From: Marinihelvus sp942491555
GTDB taxonomy: Bacteria > Pseudomonadota > Gammaproteobacteria > Xanthomonadales > SZUA-36
Assembly (NCBI GenBank): GCA_942491555.1
Contig: CALOBN010000003.1
Location: 372,001-436,000 of the forward strand
Reading direction: 5' to 3'
Length of the DNA stretch: 64,000 nucleotides
The translations under genes and the position numbers were made by a program. Shown piece by piece: positions 27,302 through 36,571 of this stretch. Below the pieces are notes generated by a model that did not search any database, was not told the origin of the DNA, and was given only the letters and a program-made list of their open reading frames with translations. The first letter of the stretch is position 1. Every line of letters begins with the position of its first letter.

Positions 27302-27516
27302 TGCAGGTCTGCAGTTAACATGAGCACCTCCGGATGGCGCGTCGGATTAAAACGGTCACCGGCAGCAGCGGGACGGGCAAAAAGCGGCCTAAGGGCCGGA
27401 TTTTGCGGCACGACGCTTCACGGCTGGTTCACGTGTAATTGATGGGCGCTTTACCATCGCAGCAACAAACTAGCTCCCTAGAAGAACTGCCCTCACCCCC
27501 CAGGAACGCATTTACC

Positions 27517-27918
27517 ATGCCCATGTCCAACGCCATTATCAACATTCGCAACCTGCGCCTGCGCACCTTTATCGGCTTCAACCCGGAGGAGCGCACCAAG
27601 AAGCAGGACGTCGTGTTGAACATCGAGATCCGCTACGCCGTCAACGCGGGGGCTTTACAAGACGAAGTAAACGAAGCGCTGAATTATAAAACCATCACCA
27701 AGCAGATCATCAAGCTGGTTGAAGAGGGTCAGTTCCTGCTGCTTGAGCGGCTCGTGGCCGACGTGCTTGAGCTGTGCAGTGACCCTGCGGAAGTCAGTTT
27801 TGCCCGCGTGACGATCGATAAGCCGCACGCCCTGCGATTTGCAGATTCCGTCTCCCTGTCCCTCGAATACCAGGCCGACACGTCGGCGCAGCTTACCGTT
27901 CTGGAGAAAGCATCATGA
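27517..27918 (+). CDS. folX: dihydroneopterin triphosphate 2'-epimerase (FolX)
   Basis: Epimerises dihydroneopterin triphosphate to the monapterin form, first step from FolE product towards tetrahydromonapterin. The 133-residue protein keeps the FolX signatures RNLRLRTFIGFNPEE, ALNYKTITKQII, FLLLERLVADVL and DKPHALRFADSVSL, which separate it from FolB. Of the available starts, MPMSN (27517) is best because AGGAA lies upstream and the family N-terminus begins just after. It overlaps folE by ATGA, so folX-folE-folM form one translational unit. Confidence 0.92.
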   Translation: MPMSNAIINIRNLRLRTFIGFNPEERTKKQDVVLNIEIRYAVNAGALQDEVNEALNYKTITKQIIKLVEEGQFLLLERLVADVLELCSDPAEVSFARVTIDKPHALRFADSVSLSLEYQADTSAQLTVLEKAS

Positions 27919-28607
27919 GTTCTGAACTGATCAACATAAACTTCGACGCCGCTGCCAGGGATGAGCACCTTTCAGCAGAAGCCATCCTGGTGCGTGACAC
28001 ACTGATCCGGGAGGGCCTGGAGACACCAATGCTGGACAACGGGCTGAGCCCCGACCAGAAGTACCAGCGTATTCGCGACCTGATGCATGATGTGGTGGAA
28101 ACCCTGGGCCTGGATCTGGCAGACGACAGTCTCGCTGAGACCCCGCACCGTATTGCCAAGATGTATGTGCATGAGATCTTTTCCGGACTCGACTACCGCC
28201 ATTTCCCCAAGCTGTCCCTGATAGACAACAAAATGGGCGCTGACGAAATGGTCAAGATCCGGGATATTGACCTGACCAGCACCTGCGAACACCACTTTGT
28301 CACCATCGATGGTGCTGCCAAGGTCGCCTACATTCCCGGCAAGCGCATTATCGGTCTGAGCAAGATCAACCGTGTGGTGCAATTTTTTGGCCAGCGACCG
28401 CAGGTGCAGGAGCGCCTCACCCGGCAGATTCTCGTGGCACTGCAGGCCTTGCTGGAGACGGAAGATGTGGCGGTTAGTATTGACGCGGTGCACTACTGCG
28501 TGAAATCGCGTGGCATCAAGGACAGCAACTCGCAGACCAGCACCACGGCCCTGGGTGGCTGCTTCAAGGCAAACATCCACACCCGCGCCGAGTTCCTGAA
28601 TCCGTGA
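27915..28607 (+). CDS. folE: GTP cyclohydrolase I
   Basis: Converts GTP to 7,8-dihydroneopterin triphosphate, the entry step for folate and monapterin, cytoplasm. The 230 residues carry the zinc ligands in TCEHHFV and HYCVKSRGI, and LSKINRVVQFFGQRPQVQERL, the long conserved helix of type IA enzymes. The N-terminal 60 residues are longer than in the E. coli protein's core alignment but of normal family length. Both flanking genes overlap it by four bases, which argues that this copy serves tetrahydromonapterin synthesis. Confidence 0.97.
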   Translation: MSSELININFDAAARDEHLSAEAILVRDTLIREGLETPMLDNGLSPDQKYQRIRDLMHDVVETLGLDLADDSLAETPHRIAKMYVHEIFSGLDYRHFPKLSLIDNKMGADEMVKIRDIDLTSTCEHHFVTIDGAAKVAYIPGKRIIGLSKINRVVQFFGQRPQVQERLTRQILVALQALLETEDVAVSIDAVHYCVKSRGIKDSNSQTSTTALGGCFKANIHTRAEFLNP

Positions 28608-29329
28608 ACGACTCGCCCATCCTGATTACCGGGGTGGGCAAGCGCGTGGGGCTGCACCTGGCCCGGACATTTCTCGACCGCGGGCAGCCCGTGATCGGAA
28701 CCTATCGTAGTCATCGCGACAGCCTGGACGAGGTCCAGGCGCGTGGCGCGCAGCTAATCCAGTGCGATTTCGCCGAAAACGGTGATGTCACCGCTCTGAT
28801 CAGGAAGGTCAGTGAACTGGCGCCGAAGCTCCGGGCTATTATTCACAACGCATCGGACTGGCTCGCAGAAAACTCAGGGGAAGGCGCCGGCATGTCTGCG
28901 CGAGAGATCTTTGAGCGCATGATGCGGGTGCATGCCGGCGCACCTTATGAAATCAACCTCGGACTGGCAGACTGTCTGCGTGCCCGGGCGCCGGAAGCGG
29001 CGGACATTATTCACATTGGTGACTATGTCAGCTCGCGCGGGAGCCGCAAACACATCGCTTATGCAGCCAGCAAAGCCGCTCAGGATAATCTGACCCTGTC
29101 CTTCGCAAGCCTGCTGGCACCGCAGGTCAAGGTCAACAGCATCGCTCCGGCGCTGATCCTGTTCAATGAGGGCGACAGCGAGGAATACCGGCGCAAAGCG
29201 CTGGCCAAAAGCCTGCTCGCCCGGGAAGGCGGACTGGATGAGCTTCAGCACCAGGTTGAGTATTTGCTTAACAGCCAATATGTCACCGGACGCATCATTC
29301 ACATGGACGGGGGCCGGCATCTGGCATGA
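28604..29329 (+). CDS. folM: dihydromonapterin reductase (FolM)
   Basis: Short-chain dehydrogenase/reductase that reduces dihydromonapterin to tetrahydromonapterin, the cofactor of phenylalanine hydroxylase in many proteobacteria. The 241 residues show the FolM-type nucleotide-binding sequence ILITGVGKRVGLHLA, NAS at the active site and the YAASKAA catalytic Tyr/Lys, then VNSIAPALI and a C-terminal TGRIIHMDGGRHL. It starts with GTG overlapping the folE stop. The absence of a phenylalanine hydroxylase gene here means the user of the cofactor lies elsewhere. Confidence 0.92.
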   Translation: MNDSPILITGVGKRVGLHLARTFLDRGQPVIGTYRSHRDSLDEVQARGAQLIQCDFAENGDVTALIRKVSELAPKLRAIIHNASDWLAENSGEGAGMSAREIFERMMRVHAGAPYEINLGLADCLRARAPEAADIIHIGDYVSSRGSRKHIAYAASKAAQDNLTLSFASLLAPQVKVNSIAPALILFNEGDSEEYRRKALAKSLLAREGGLDELQHQVEYLLNSQYVTGRIIHMDGGRHLA

Positions 29330-29374
29330 TGCCGGTGCGTTATTTGGCCGTTTCACGCACAATAGGACTTTGAG

Positions 29375-30496
29375 ATGAGCTTGGAAGCAGTGCAATCTGC
29401 CATGAACCCGGTTGAACCCCAGTCTATCGTGCCGCCACGCACCTGCCCCGTTGCCGAGGCAGTCCAGCGTGATGCAGGCCCGCTGCCTGAGGGTCATCCA
29501 CAGGTTCGGGTAGGAAAAACCGGGGTCCTGCTGGTAAACCTTGGGACGCCGGACGGTCATGACCGCAAGAACATGCGCCGCTATCTCGCGGAATTTTTAT
29601 CCGATCCGCGCGTAATTGAACTGCCCCGGATTCTTTGGTGGCCGATTCTGCATGGCATCATTCTCAACACGCGGCCTAAAAAATCCGGCGCGCTGTACGC
29701 TTCCATCTGGAACAAGGAACTGGACGAGTCTCCGCTGCGCACCTTCACCCGCTCGCAGGGCGAACAACTCGCCGAACGGCTGGCGGATCAACCCAGGGTG
29801 ATGATCGACTGGGCGATGCGCTACGGCAACCCATCCATCCCCTCGCGGCTCGCCGCCCTGCAGGAAGCAGGCTGTGAACAGATTCTGATTGTGCCGCTCT
29901 ATCCGCAATACAGCGCCGCAACAACCGCCAGCGTTTCGGACAAGACCTTCCAGTCGCTGACTGAAATGCGCTGGATGCCGGCATTGCGCACGGCGCCGCC
30001 CTTCCATGATGACCCGGTATACATCGAAGCGCTGGCGCGGCGACTCGAGGTGCAGCTGGCGGAACTGGACTTTGAGCCGGAACATATTCTCGCCAGCTAC
30101 CATGGCGTGCCCAAAGACTATCTGGACAAGGGCGACCCCTATCACTGTCATTGCCTGAAGACTTCACGACTGCTGGAGGCCCGTATGGGCTGGCCGGAGG
30201 GCAAGTTGATCAGTTGTTTTCAGTCCCGCTTTGGTCCCAAGGAGTGGCTGCAGCCATTCACTGACGTCACTGTCAAGAAACTGGCCGAGAGCGGCGTCAA
30301 AAATATCGCCGTGTTCAATCCGGGCTTCGTGTCTGACTGCCTTGAAACGCTCGAGGAAATTGCCGTGGAAGTGGCCGGTGAGTTTACCGAGGCTGGTGGC
30401 GAAAAATTTGCCCACCTGCCCTGTCTGAACGACTCGGAGCCTTGCCTTGACATGCTGGAATCCATCGTACGGCGTGAACTCTCCGGCTGGATCTGA
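29375..30496 (+). CDS. hemH: ferrochelatase
   Basis: Inserts ferrous iron into protoporphyrin IX, last step of haem synthesis, peripheral inner membrane. The 373 residues show GVLLVNLGTPD, the YGNPSIPS loop, VPLYPQYSAATTASV and the catalytic His in ASYHGVPKDY, then FNPGFVSDCLETLEE. An extension of about 47 residues precedes the conserved core, longer than in the 320-residue E. coli enzyme; a start 9 codons further in is possible. AGGACTTTG lies before the chosen ATG. A weak intrinsic terminator follows. Confidence 0.97.
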   Translation: MSLEAVQSAMNPVEPQSIVPPRTCPVAEAVQRDAGPLPEGHPQVRVGKTGVLLVNLGTPDGHDRKNMRRYLAEFLSDPRVIELPRILWWPILHGIILNTRPKKSGALYASIWNKELDESPLRTFTRSQGEQLAERLADQPRVMIDWAMRYGNPSIPSRLAALQEAGCEQILIVPLYPQYSAATTASVSDKTFQSLTEMRWMPALRTAPPFHDDPVYIEALARRLEVQLAELDFEPEHILASYHGVPKDYLDKGDPYHCHCLKTSRLLEARMGWPEGKLISCFQSRFGPKEWLQPFTDVTVKKLAESGVKNIAVFNPGFVSDCLETLEEIAVEVAGEFTEAGGEKFAHLPCLNDSEPCLDMLESIVRRELSGWI

Positions 30497-30497
30497 A

Positions 30498-30521
30498 AAA
30501 ACCGGATGGTTTGCTTTTTTT
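30498..30521 (+). terminator. weak intrinsic terminator after hemH
   Basis: AAACC-GGAT-GGTTT stem-loop two bases after the hemH stop, followed by GC and seven T residues. The 5-bp stem is short but the T-run is good. Confidence 0.5.
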
Positions 30522-30568
30522 CTGCCGTGCCGTTGTAATGACGGCCGCCGCACTCCGGAATCCTGACC

Positions 30569-31486
30569 TTGACCCAGTTAATCCTGCATCATCACGACCC
30601 TTCCCCCTTTGCCGAGAAGATCCGGCTCGTTTTCGGCATCAAGAACCTGCCCTGGTCGTCGGTGCAAATTCCCATGATCATGCCCAAGCCGGACCTGACC
30701 GCCCTGACCGGCGGCTACCGCAAGACCCCGGTGGTGCAAATCGGTGCAGATATCTATTGTGATTCAGCGCTGATAGCCCGGGAACTGGAACAGCGCTTCC
30801 CCGAACCCTCCCTGTTTCCCGCCGGGCACACGGGCCTGGCCTATGCGCTGGGTCGCTGGAGCGACAGCGCATTTTTTGAACCGGGCGCCGGCCTGTCCAT
30901 GGGCGAAAACAAACAGATTCCTGAGGACGTTCTGGAAGACAGAAAGAACTTCTTTAATTTCATGGATTTTGATAATATTCCTGAAGCAATGCCTCAAGCC
31001 TATGCCCAGTTCCAGGCCAACTGCCAACTACTTGAAGATGAGCTTGCCGGGCGCAAAACCCGCTATCTCTTGAGTGATCAACCCGCCTGGGTAGACATCC
31101 TCGCCTACTTTCCCGTGTGGATGGCCAACAGCAACATACCGCGCGCCGTGGAGCTGCTGCAGCCCTTCCCTGAAATTATTTGCTGGTCGGAGGCCATGGA
31201 AGCCATCGGTCGCGGACAACGTACGGAACTGAGTAGTAGCGATGCACTGGACATCGCACGTGATAGCGAACCGGATGGCAGGGGGCGGGTCGAAGCCGGT
31301 GCCTTTCACGACTTCCGGTCCGGCGATTCGGTCACAGTGACCGCGGACGACTATGGACAGGATCCCGTCAGCGGCAAACTACGGGCTTTGAATCATCATA
31401 AAATTGTAATCGAGCGGGACAGCGAAGCGCTGGGCCGAACCGCCCTGCATTTTCCGCGCACCGGATTCCGGCTTGAACACAACTGA
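30569..31486 (+). CDS. glutathione S-transferase-family protein
   Basis: A 305-residue protein with an N-terminal thioredoxin-like GST domain (about 1-80: LILHHHDPSPFAEKIRL, GYRKTPVVQIGADIYCDSALI) and a helical C-terminal domain (about 90-215). The last 75 residues extend beyond a standard 210-residue GST and carry a beta-rich tail (FRSGDSVTVTADDYGQDPVSGKL) of a kind seen in some GST-like proteins of marine gammaproteobacteria. The start is probably TTG, since no ATG precedes the conserved first strand. The substrate is unknown. Confidence 0.85.
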   Translation: MTQLILHHHDPSPFAEKIRLVFGIKNLPWSSVQIPMIMPKPDLTALTGGYRKTPVVQIGADIYCDSALIARELEQRFPEPSLFPAGHTGLAYALGRWSDSAFFEPGAGLSMGENKQIPEDVLEDRKNFFNFMDFDNIPEAMPQAYAQFQANCQLLEDELAGRKTRYLLSDQPAWVDILAYFPVWMANSNIPRAVELLQPFPEIICWSEAMEAIGRGQRTELSSSDALDIARDSEPDGRGRVEAGAFHDFRSGDSVTVTADDYGQDPVSGKLRALNHHKIVIERDSEALGRTALHFPRTGFRLEHN

Positions 31487-31576
31487 GCCGGGATCAATCG
31501 CCGCACTTGCCGCCAGACCCTGACATAATCACCCGGGCCGGCTCAACCGGCGCGAATTAACAGTTTGGAGCACACC

Positions 31577-32482
31577 ATGAATTACCTGAACGAGCGTCTT
31601 TTCTCACGCCCCCGCCTGCTGGGCGTACTGGCTTGTTTCATGGCCAGCGGTAGCGTTTTGGCCCAGGACACCGGGATCACCTTCAAATCTACCGAGGTCA
31701 CGCCCGGTATCTTTATGGTGGAAGGTGTGGGTGGTTTTGGCGGCGGCAACATGGCCGTTCTGGTCGGCGAAGAGTACGTTGCCATGATCGACGACGGCCT
31801 TGAGCCGCTGGCACCACAGCTCCTGGCCCACGCCACCGATACCGCTGGTCGTAACATCAACTTCATGATCAACACACATGTGCACGGCGATCATGTGGGT
31901 GGCAATGCGCATTTCGCTGAGTCCGGCACGGTGATTTTCGCGCATGACAACATTCGTAAGCGCATTAAGCAGGACCCCAAGGTCGCAGGAGGCCCTGGAG
32001 GATTGCCGGTAGTGACATTTGCCGACGGCGTGACGTTCCACCTCGATGGTATCGAGGCAAGAGTGGTTCATGTGCCGGCAGCGCATACCGACGGGGACGC
32101 CATGATCTACTTCCCGCAGGCCAATGTGATTCACTCCGGCGATCTCGTGTTCCACAACCTGTTTCCCTTCATCGACCTGGACAATGGCGGCAGCGTGGAC
32201 GGGTACATAGCGGCGCAGGAGGCCATTCTTGAGCTGGCCGATGACAACACCCGGATCATTCCCGGCCACGGCGTCCTGACCGATAAAGCCGGGGTGGCAG
32301 AGGACCTGGCGGTACTGATTGCCGGCAGAGCCGAAGTGCGCAGCCTGGTCAATCAGGGCATGACTGAAGAAGAGGTCCTGGCCGCCAATCCCCTCGAGGC
32401 ATTCAGCAGCCGCAGCTGGCCGTTTATCACGACTGAACGCATGACCCTGACGTTCTATCGGGACCTGACCAGCAGCGACTGA
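31577..32482 (+). CDS. exported metallo-beta-lactamase-fold hydrolase
   Basis: A 301-residue periplasmic hydrolase. A signal peptide ends at SGSVLA; the zinc-binding signature THVHGDHVGGN follows, with AAHTDGDAMIYFP, the strand HSGDLVFHNLFPFID and the last ligand IPGHG. The family includes cyclase-like and quinoprotein-relay (SoxH-like) enzymes; lactamase activity should not be assumed. The ATG at 31577 has GGAG 7 bases upstream. The downstream ycgN-like gene starts 13 bases after its stop and is probably co-transcribed. Confidence 0.9.
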   Translation: MNYLNERLFSRPRLLGVLACFMASGSVLAQDTGITFKSTEVTPGIFMVEGVGGFGGGNMAVLVGEEYVAMIDDGLEPLAPQLLAHATDTAGRNINFMINTHVHGDHVGGNAHFAESGTVIFAHDNIRKRIKQDPKVAGGPGGLPVVTFADGVTFHLDGIEARVVHVPAAHTDGDAMIYFPQANVIHSGDLVFHNLFPFIDLDNGGSVDGYIAAQEAILELADDNTRIIPGHGVLTDKAGVAEDLAVLIAGRAEVRSLVNQGMTEEEVLAANPLEAFSSRSWPFITTERMTLTFYRDLTSSD

Positions 32483-32494
32483 GCAGACAAGCTG

Positions 32495-32935
32495 ATGGCA
32501 CAGCCATTCTGGGAATGCAAAACCCTGGCAGAGATGTCAGGGGAGGAATGGGAATCACTGTGCGACGGCTGCGGCTTGTGCTGCCTGCACAAGCTGGAGG
32601 ATGAAGATACCGGCGAGGTGTTCTTTACCGACCTGGCCTGTCACCTGCTGGACATCCAGGCCTGCCGTTGCAGCGACTATGCGCATCGCGCCCGGAGAGT
32701 GAAGGAATGCCTGGTGCTCAGCCCGGGCAATGCAGATACATTCAACGGCTTGCCGGCCAGCTGCGCTTACCGGCGCCTCCATGAGGGCCGGGATTTGCCA
32801 GCCTGGCATCCCCTGCTGACCGGCGATCCGGATTCTGTTCATGAAGCCGGCATATCCGCGCGGCATTTTGCCCGGCACGCTGCGGAGGGTACGGATCCTG
32901 AACAGGAAAATGGCTTGCTGCTAAAACTGGATTAG
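32495..32935 (+). CDS. ycgN: YcgN-family cysteine-cluster protein (UPF0260)
   Basis: A 146-residue cytoplasmic protein of the UPF0260 family. It shows the N-terminal FWECKTLAEMSGEEWESLCDG segment with cysteine cluster CDGCGLCC, then CHLLDIQACRCSDYAHRA and PASCAYRRLHEGRDLPAWHPL. The cysteines probably bind a metal or Fe-S centre. The biochemical role is not known. It lies 13 bases after the metallo-hydrolase gene and convergent with the pirin gene. Confidence 0.93.
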   Translation: MAQPFWECKTLAEMSGEEWESLCDGCGLCCLHKLEDEDTGEVFFTDLACHLLDIQACRCSDYAHRARRVKECLVLSPGNADTFNGLPASCAYRRLHEGRDLPAWHPLLTGDPDSVHEAGISARHFARHAAEGTDPEQENGLLLKLD

Positions 32936-32957
32936 GATCAACCATCGGGGAAAATGG

Positions 32958-33827
32958 CTAGCGCTTGAACTTATCCGGTAGCGGGATAAATTCATCATCA
33001 CCCGGCACCCGGTCAAAGCCCCCTTCATCCCAGAGACTGGCGGCAGCAGCAATACGCTCCCGACTACTGGAAACGAAATTCCAGACCAGGAAACGTTTAC
33101 CGAGCGGTTCGCCCCCCAACAGCGCTATGGTTGCGCCTTGCTCACTTGAGATCCGGACGTGCTCCTTATCGGGGAGCAAGGCCATGCTGTGGGTTTCCAC
33201 CGTTGCGCCGTCAATCCCGAGACTGCCCGCCACGACATAAACCGCCTCCTCCGGATAAAGGCGCGTCCATTCAAACGATTGTCCCGGCTGCAGGGTCGCG
33301 GTGAGGTAACACAGCGGAGAGTACACAGCGACCGGGGAACGGGCGCCCAGCGCCCGGCCTGCGACCAGGCTGAGCGAAACATCGCCGAGCTGAACCCGTG
33401 GTATCTGTTCCGCTGGATAATGCTGGAAATCCGGTGCGACTTCTTCTGACTCATCCGGCAGGCCCAGCCAGATCTGCAGGCCATGCAGCGGCTTGGGGGT
33501 ATCACGGAGAGCCTGCGGTGTGCGCTCGGAATGAACAATGCCACGCCCTGCCGTCATCCAGTTCACGGCGCCGGGACGAATACTCTGGTCATTGCCCAGG
33601 CTATCGCGGTGCATGATCTCACCCTCAAACAACCAGGTCAGCGTCGCCAGGCCGATATGCGGGTGCGGGCGCACATCCATATTACGATCAGCGGGCAAGG
33701 TTACCGGGCCAAAATGGTCCCAGAATACAAAGGGCCCCACGGCAGCCTGCTGTGTTGCCGGCAGCAGACGGCGAACTTCGAAATCACCAATATCCTTAAC
33801 CAGGGGCGTCAGGGTCAAAATTGTCAT
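32958..33827 (-). CDS. pirin-family cupin protein
   Basis: A 289-residue bicupin. The N-terminal pirin domain keeps the metal-binding residues in VRPHPHIGLATLTWLFEG and the Glu-containing TAGRGIVHSER. A second cupin (pirin C-terminal domain) follows at about 170-275 (VYVVAGSLGIDG, IALLGGEPLGKRFLVWNFVSSS). Bacterial pirins such as YhhW can have quercetin dioxygenase activity, but roles vary. The ATG at 33827 is preceded by GGAGAA; an upstream in-frame start at 33854 is less likely. Confidence 0.93.
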   Translation of the reverse strand: MTILTLTPLVKDIGDFEVRRLLPATQQAAVGPFVFWDHFGPVTLPADRNMDVRPHPHIGLATLTWLFEGEIMHRDSLGNDQSIRPGAVNWMTAGRGIVHSERTPQALRDTPKPLHGLQIWLGLPDESEEVAPDFQHYPAEQIPRVQLGDVSLSLVAGRALGARSPVAVYSPLCYLTATLQPGQSFEWTRLYPEEAVYVVAGSLGIDGATVETHSMALLPDKEHVRISSEQGATIALLGGEPLGKRFLVWNFVSSSRERIAAAASLWDEGGFDRVPGDDEFIPLPDKFKR

Positions 33828-33974
33828 GGGGTTCTCCGCTAACCGGGTGCACAAGGCCCGTCAAGAGTCTGTGCTCAGTGACGGCAATTCCGGGCCGCTA
33901 GACCGTACAATCACATCAGGCTAATCGCAACCCTTCCCCGCCCGGCCACCATGACATGAACCTTCCCGAGAACC

Positions 33975-35039
33975 ATGACAAGAATCACCTCTACAACTAG
34001 CGGGCGCACACTCCCCACCGATACCCTGCCCTTCGCCTGGGGTGAACCTGTCATCATGGCTGCATTTCGCGTGGCCGCGGAGGACTTCATTGTCGAAGAA
34101 CGGCTCAAAGTACCCGCGCATGCGGGGGGTGCTCACTGGTGGCTGCACCTGCGCAAACGGGACTGGAACACCAAAGATGTCGCCCGGCTGCTGACCACCC
34201 TCGGTACAGGTCGGATTCGCCAGGTGGGCTATGCCGGCCTCAAGGATCGTCATGCCGTCACCAGCCAATGGTTCTCCTTACCCATTGAAACCATCGATCC
34301 GGAAAAAATCAAAGATGCTTTGCCCGACGGCCTGGAACTGCTCGAAGTCCTCAGGGCACGGCATGCAGTGCGTCGCGGCGGTCTCAAGGCCAACCGCTTC
34401 ACGATCCGCCTGCGCGATGTGCAGGGCGATCCGCTGACCGTGGAAAAAAGACTCGGGCAAATCAGACAGGGCGTGCCGAACTATTTCGGTGAGCAGCGCT
34501 TTGGCATTAACGGCGGCAACCTTGACCGCGCCCGCAAACTGTTTGACGGAAGCCTGGGCAACCCGCCGCGTTTTGAACGGGGGATGTACCTGTCTGCCGC
34601 CCGCTCACAGCTGTTTAACCTGGTCCTGGGAACGCGGGTCAGTGACGGCAGCTGGAATCGCCTGATCGGCGGCGAAGCGGTCATCCTGGATGGCTCACGA
34701 AGCTGGTTTCCGCTGCCCGAACCGCCAGTCAATATGGACGAACGGCTGGCCGCTCTCGACATTCACCCTTCCGGCCCGCTGCATGGCATTGGCGAGAGCG
34801 CTGCCAGCGGCGCCTGTGCAGCCCTGGAACACGCCATACTGGCCGGTGAGCCGCTCCTGACTGCCGGGCTGGAAGAACGCCTTATGCGGGCCGAACGGCG
34901 CGCCCTGCGGCTGGTCCCCCGGGCCTTGAGACATGAGTGGCAGGATCAGGACCTGGTGTTGCGCTTCGATCTGCCCTCAGGGGCTTTTGCTACCGTGGTT
35001 CTGCGCGAACTGGCATATCTGCAGCAGAATCAGAGCTGA
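33975..35039 (+). CDS. truD: tRNA pseudouridine(13) synthase TruD
   Basis: Makes pseudouridine 13 in tRNA-Glu, cytoplasm. The 354 residues include EDFIVEERL, the catalytic Asp in YAGLKDRHAVTSQWFS, the NYFGEQRFG motif and the TruD-specific insertion before a C-terminal ERRALRLVPRAL. Length equals the E. coli protein (349). In Enterobacteria truD sits next to ispF and surE; that linkage is absent here. It is convergent with the RluE-type gene, 27 bases apart. Confidence 0.95.
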   Translation: MTRITSTTSGRTLPTDTLPFAWGEPVIMAAFRVAAEDFIVEERLKVPAHAGGAHWWLHLRKRDWNTKDVARLLTTLGTGRIRQVGYAGLKDRHAVTSQWFSLPIETIDPEKIKDALPDGLELLEVLRARHAVRRGGLKANRFTIRLRDVQGDPLTVEKRLGQIRQGVPNYFGEQRFGINGGNLDRARKLFDGSLGNPPRFERGMYLSAARSQLFNLVLGTRVSDGSWNRLIGGEAVILDGSRSWFPLPEPPVNMDERLAALDIHPSGPLHGIGESAASGACAALEHAILAGEPLLTAGLEERLMRAERRALRLVPRALRHEWQDQDLVLRFDLPSGAFATVVLRELAYLQQNQS

Positions 35040-35066
35040 AAACCACCGCTTATCGGCCCCGGGCGC

Positions 35067-35603
35067 TTATGCTTCCCGCCACTGTCCAGGCTGCAGGGTG
35101 CCGAGTGACCAGTCGCCAACCCGTGCCCGGATCAGGCGCAGCGTCGGATAGCCGATGGCTGCAGTCATACGCCTGACCTGCCGGTTGCGCCCTTCGCTGA
35201 TCGCAAGTTGCAGCCAGCGGGTCGGGATTTCGGCACGGTAGCGTATCGGTGGATCGCGATCCCACAGACCGGGGGGTTCATCAATAGCAACCACCTGCGC
35301 CGGCCTGGCCGGGCCGTCTTTGAGGGTCACGCCCTGGCGCAGGATATCCAGGGACGCCTCATCCGGGCTTCCTTCGACCTGCGCCCAGTAGGTCTTCGGC
35401 ACCTTGTGCCGCGGGTGAATCATGCGCTGAATCCAGCGCCCGTCATCACTAAGCATCAACAGGCCCTCGGAATCGAAATCAAGACGGCCTGCAACGCGCA
35501 GCTCCGGGTCGTCAATAAAATCAGCCAGCGTCACCTTGTCGCCGTCACGGCGGAACTGGGTCAGGACATGAAACGGCTTATTGAACAGAATGATGCGCGG
35601 CAC
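35067..35603 (-). CDS. rluE: 23S rRNA pseudouridine synthase, RluE type
   Basis: Small pseudouridine synthase of 178 residues lacking an S4 domain, as in RluE. The catalytic Asp sits in VAGRLDFDSEGLLMLSDDG; other family marks are LFNKPFHVLTQF at the start, KTYWAQVEGSP and EGRNRQVRRMTAAIGYPTLRLIR. RluE modifies position 2457 of 23S rRNA in E. coli; the target here is inferred from similarity. The upstream glycosyltransferase gene ends only 9 bases before its start, so they may share a transcript. Confidence 0.92.
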   Translation of the reverse strand: MPRIILFNKPFHVLTQFRRDGDKVTLADFIDDPELRVAGRLDFDSEGLLMLSDDGRWIQRMIHPRHKVPKTYWAQVEGSPDEASLDILRQGVTLKDGPARPAQVVAIDEPPGLWDRDPPIRYRAEIPTRWLQLAISEGRNRQVRRMTAAIGYPTLRLIRARVGDWSLGTLQPGQWREA

Positions 35604-35612
35604 TGAACCGTC

Positions 35613-36515
35613 TCAGCCCGGCCAGGAGCGAATAATCTTGAAGTGCCGCTTGGAAAAGTCCCAGCCAAGCAACCGCTCCAGCCGCGCATTAAAACGATGC
35701 TTCTTCTCCCGCCGGCTCAGTCGGTGATTGGGATCGAACTCAAACGAAGGGTTGGCATGCTGTTCAATCCAGTCGGTCATGATTGCAGGATGCTCGCCCG
35801 TGAAGCGCCCGATTTGCTGCGGATCCAGGTTGCCATAGCTGGACTGGAAGGCCTGTTTCTCGTCCCAGTACTGGTTGCCTGCAGCTGCCTTCTGTTTCAC
35901 ATAGCGCTCGTGGCGCGCATTGCCATAGTGATAAATCGGCAGGTTCAGCGCAGCGGCCCGTGGATAGCGTGTGCGGCGCTTGTTGCGTCCTCCGTGCCAC
36001 TTCTTTTCTTTGATCACCGCCCAGTACAAGCCGTCCGGGGCAATGGCCCGCAAGCTGTTACGCAGGATCCGCGTGGCCTTGCGGTAGGCCTGGGAGGCCA
36101 GGTGCAGGTGCTGTGTATCGCCGTAAAAGTGCAGGTAGTCAAACGCCAGGGCTTCAACTTTGGGGTCTTCCAGGTAGTGCTGCATGGCACGCCGGAGTGA
36201 ATCCAGGTCATTCTCATGCAGCACCTCGTCGCCCTCGAGGTAAAACGCCCAGTCGCCGGTACAGTTGTACTGCGCAATCATCTTTTGCTGGCCGTATACA
36301 AAACCATGGCTGCGGCATTGCTCGTTCCAGGTCGTGGGAATCAGGCGCAGCTTGGGCTCATTCATGGCCTGCAGGCGCTCAAGGGTGCCATCGTCACTTT
36401 TGCCGACCGCGACCACGAACTCATCACACACCGGTAGAGCCGAGCGAATACTTTCCTCGAAGGGATACCCGAGTTTTACGCCATCACGCAGAAAGCAAAA
36501 ACCGCTGACTTTCAT
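35613..36515 (-). CDS. glycosyltransferase family 2 protein
   Basis: A 300-residue cytoplasmic glycosyltransferase of the GT-A fold. The N-terminal strand-loop KVSGFCFLRDGVKLGYPFEES and VCDEFVVAVGKSDDGT, the DxD-type acidic motif in AFYLEGDEVL and the helix ESIRSALP are typical of the small GT2 group that resembles LPS-core enzymes. The C-terminal part is basic (KKHRFNARLERLLGW). It is divergent from the family 4 enzyme gene with about 70 bases between starts; both probably act on a cell-surface glycan. Confidence 0.88.
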   Translation of the reverse strand: MKVSGFCFLRDGVKLGYPFEESIRSALPVCDEFVVAVGKSDDGTLERLQAMNEPKLRLIPTTWNEQCRSHGFVYGQQKMIAQYNCTGDWAFYLEGDEVLHENDLDSLRRAMQHYLEDPKVEALAFDYLHFYGDTQHLHLASQAYRKATRILRNSLRAIAPDGLYWAVIKEKKWHGGRNKRRTRYPRAAALNLPIYHYGNARHERYVKQKAAAGNQYWDEKQAFQSSYGNLDPQQIGRFTGEHPAIMTDWIEQHANPSFEFDPNHRLSRREKKHRFNARLERLLGWDFSKRHFKIIRSWPG

Positions 36516-36571
36516 GAATTGGCCTTCACCGTTGCAACTCGTTTAGCTTACATGAGCAGTCCCGCTTGGAC

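Noticed and set aside
27302..27516. Possible cobalamin riboswitch upstream of the CbiM-like gene
   Set aside because: No B12-box-like conserved core is recognisable and only a weak CGGCC-TAAG-GGCCG hairpin is present, on the wrong side for a leader of known type.
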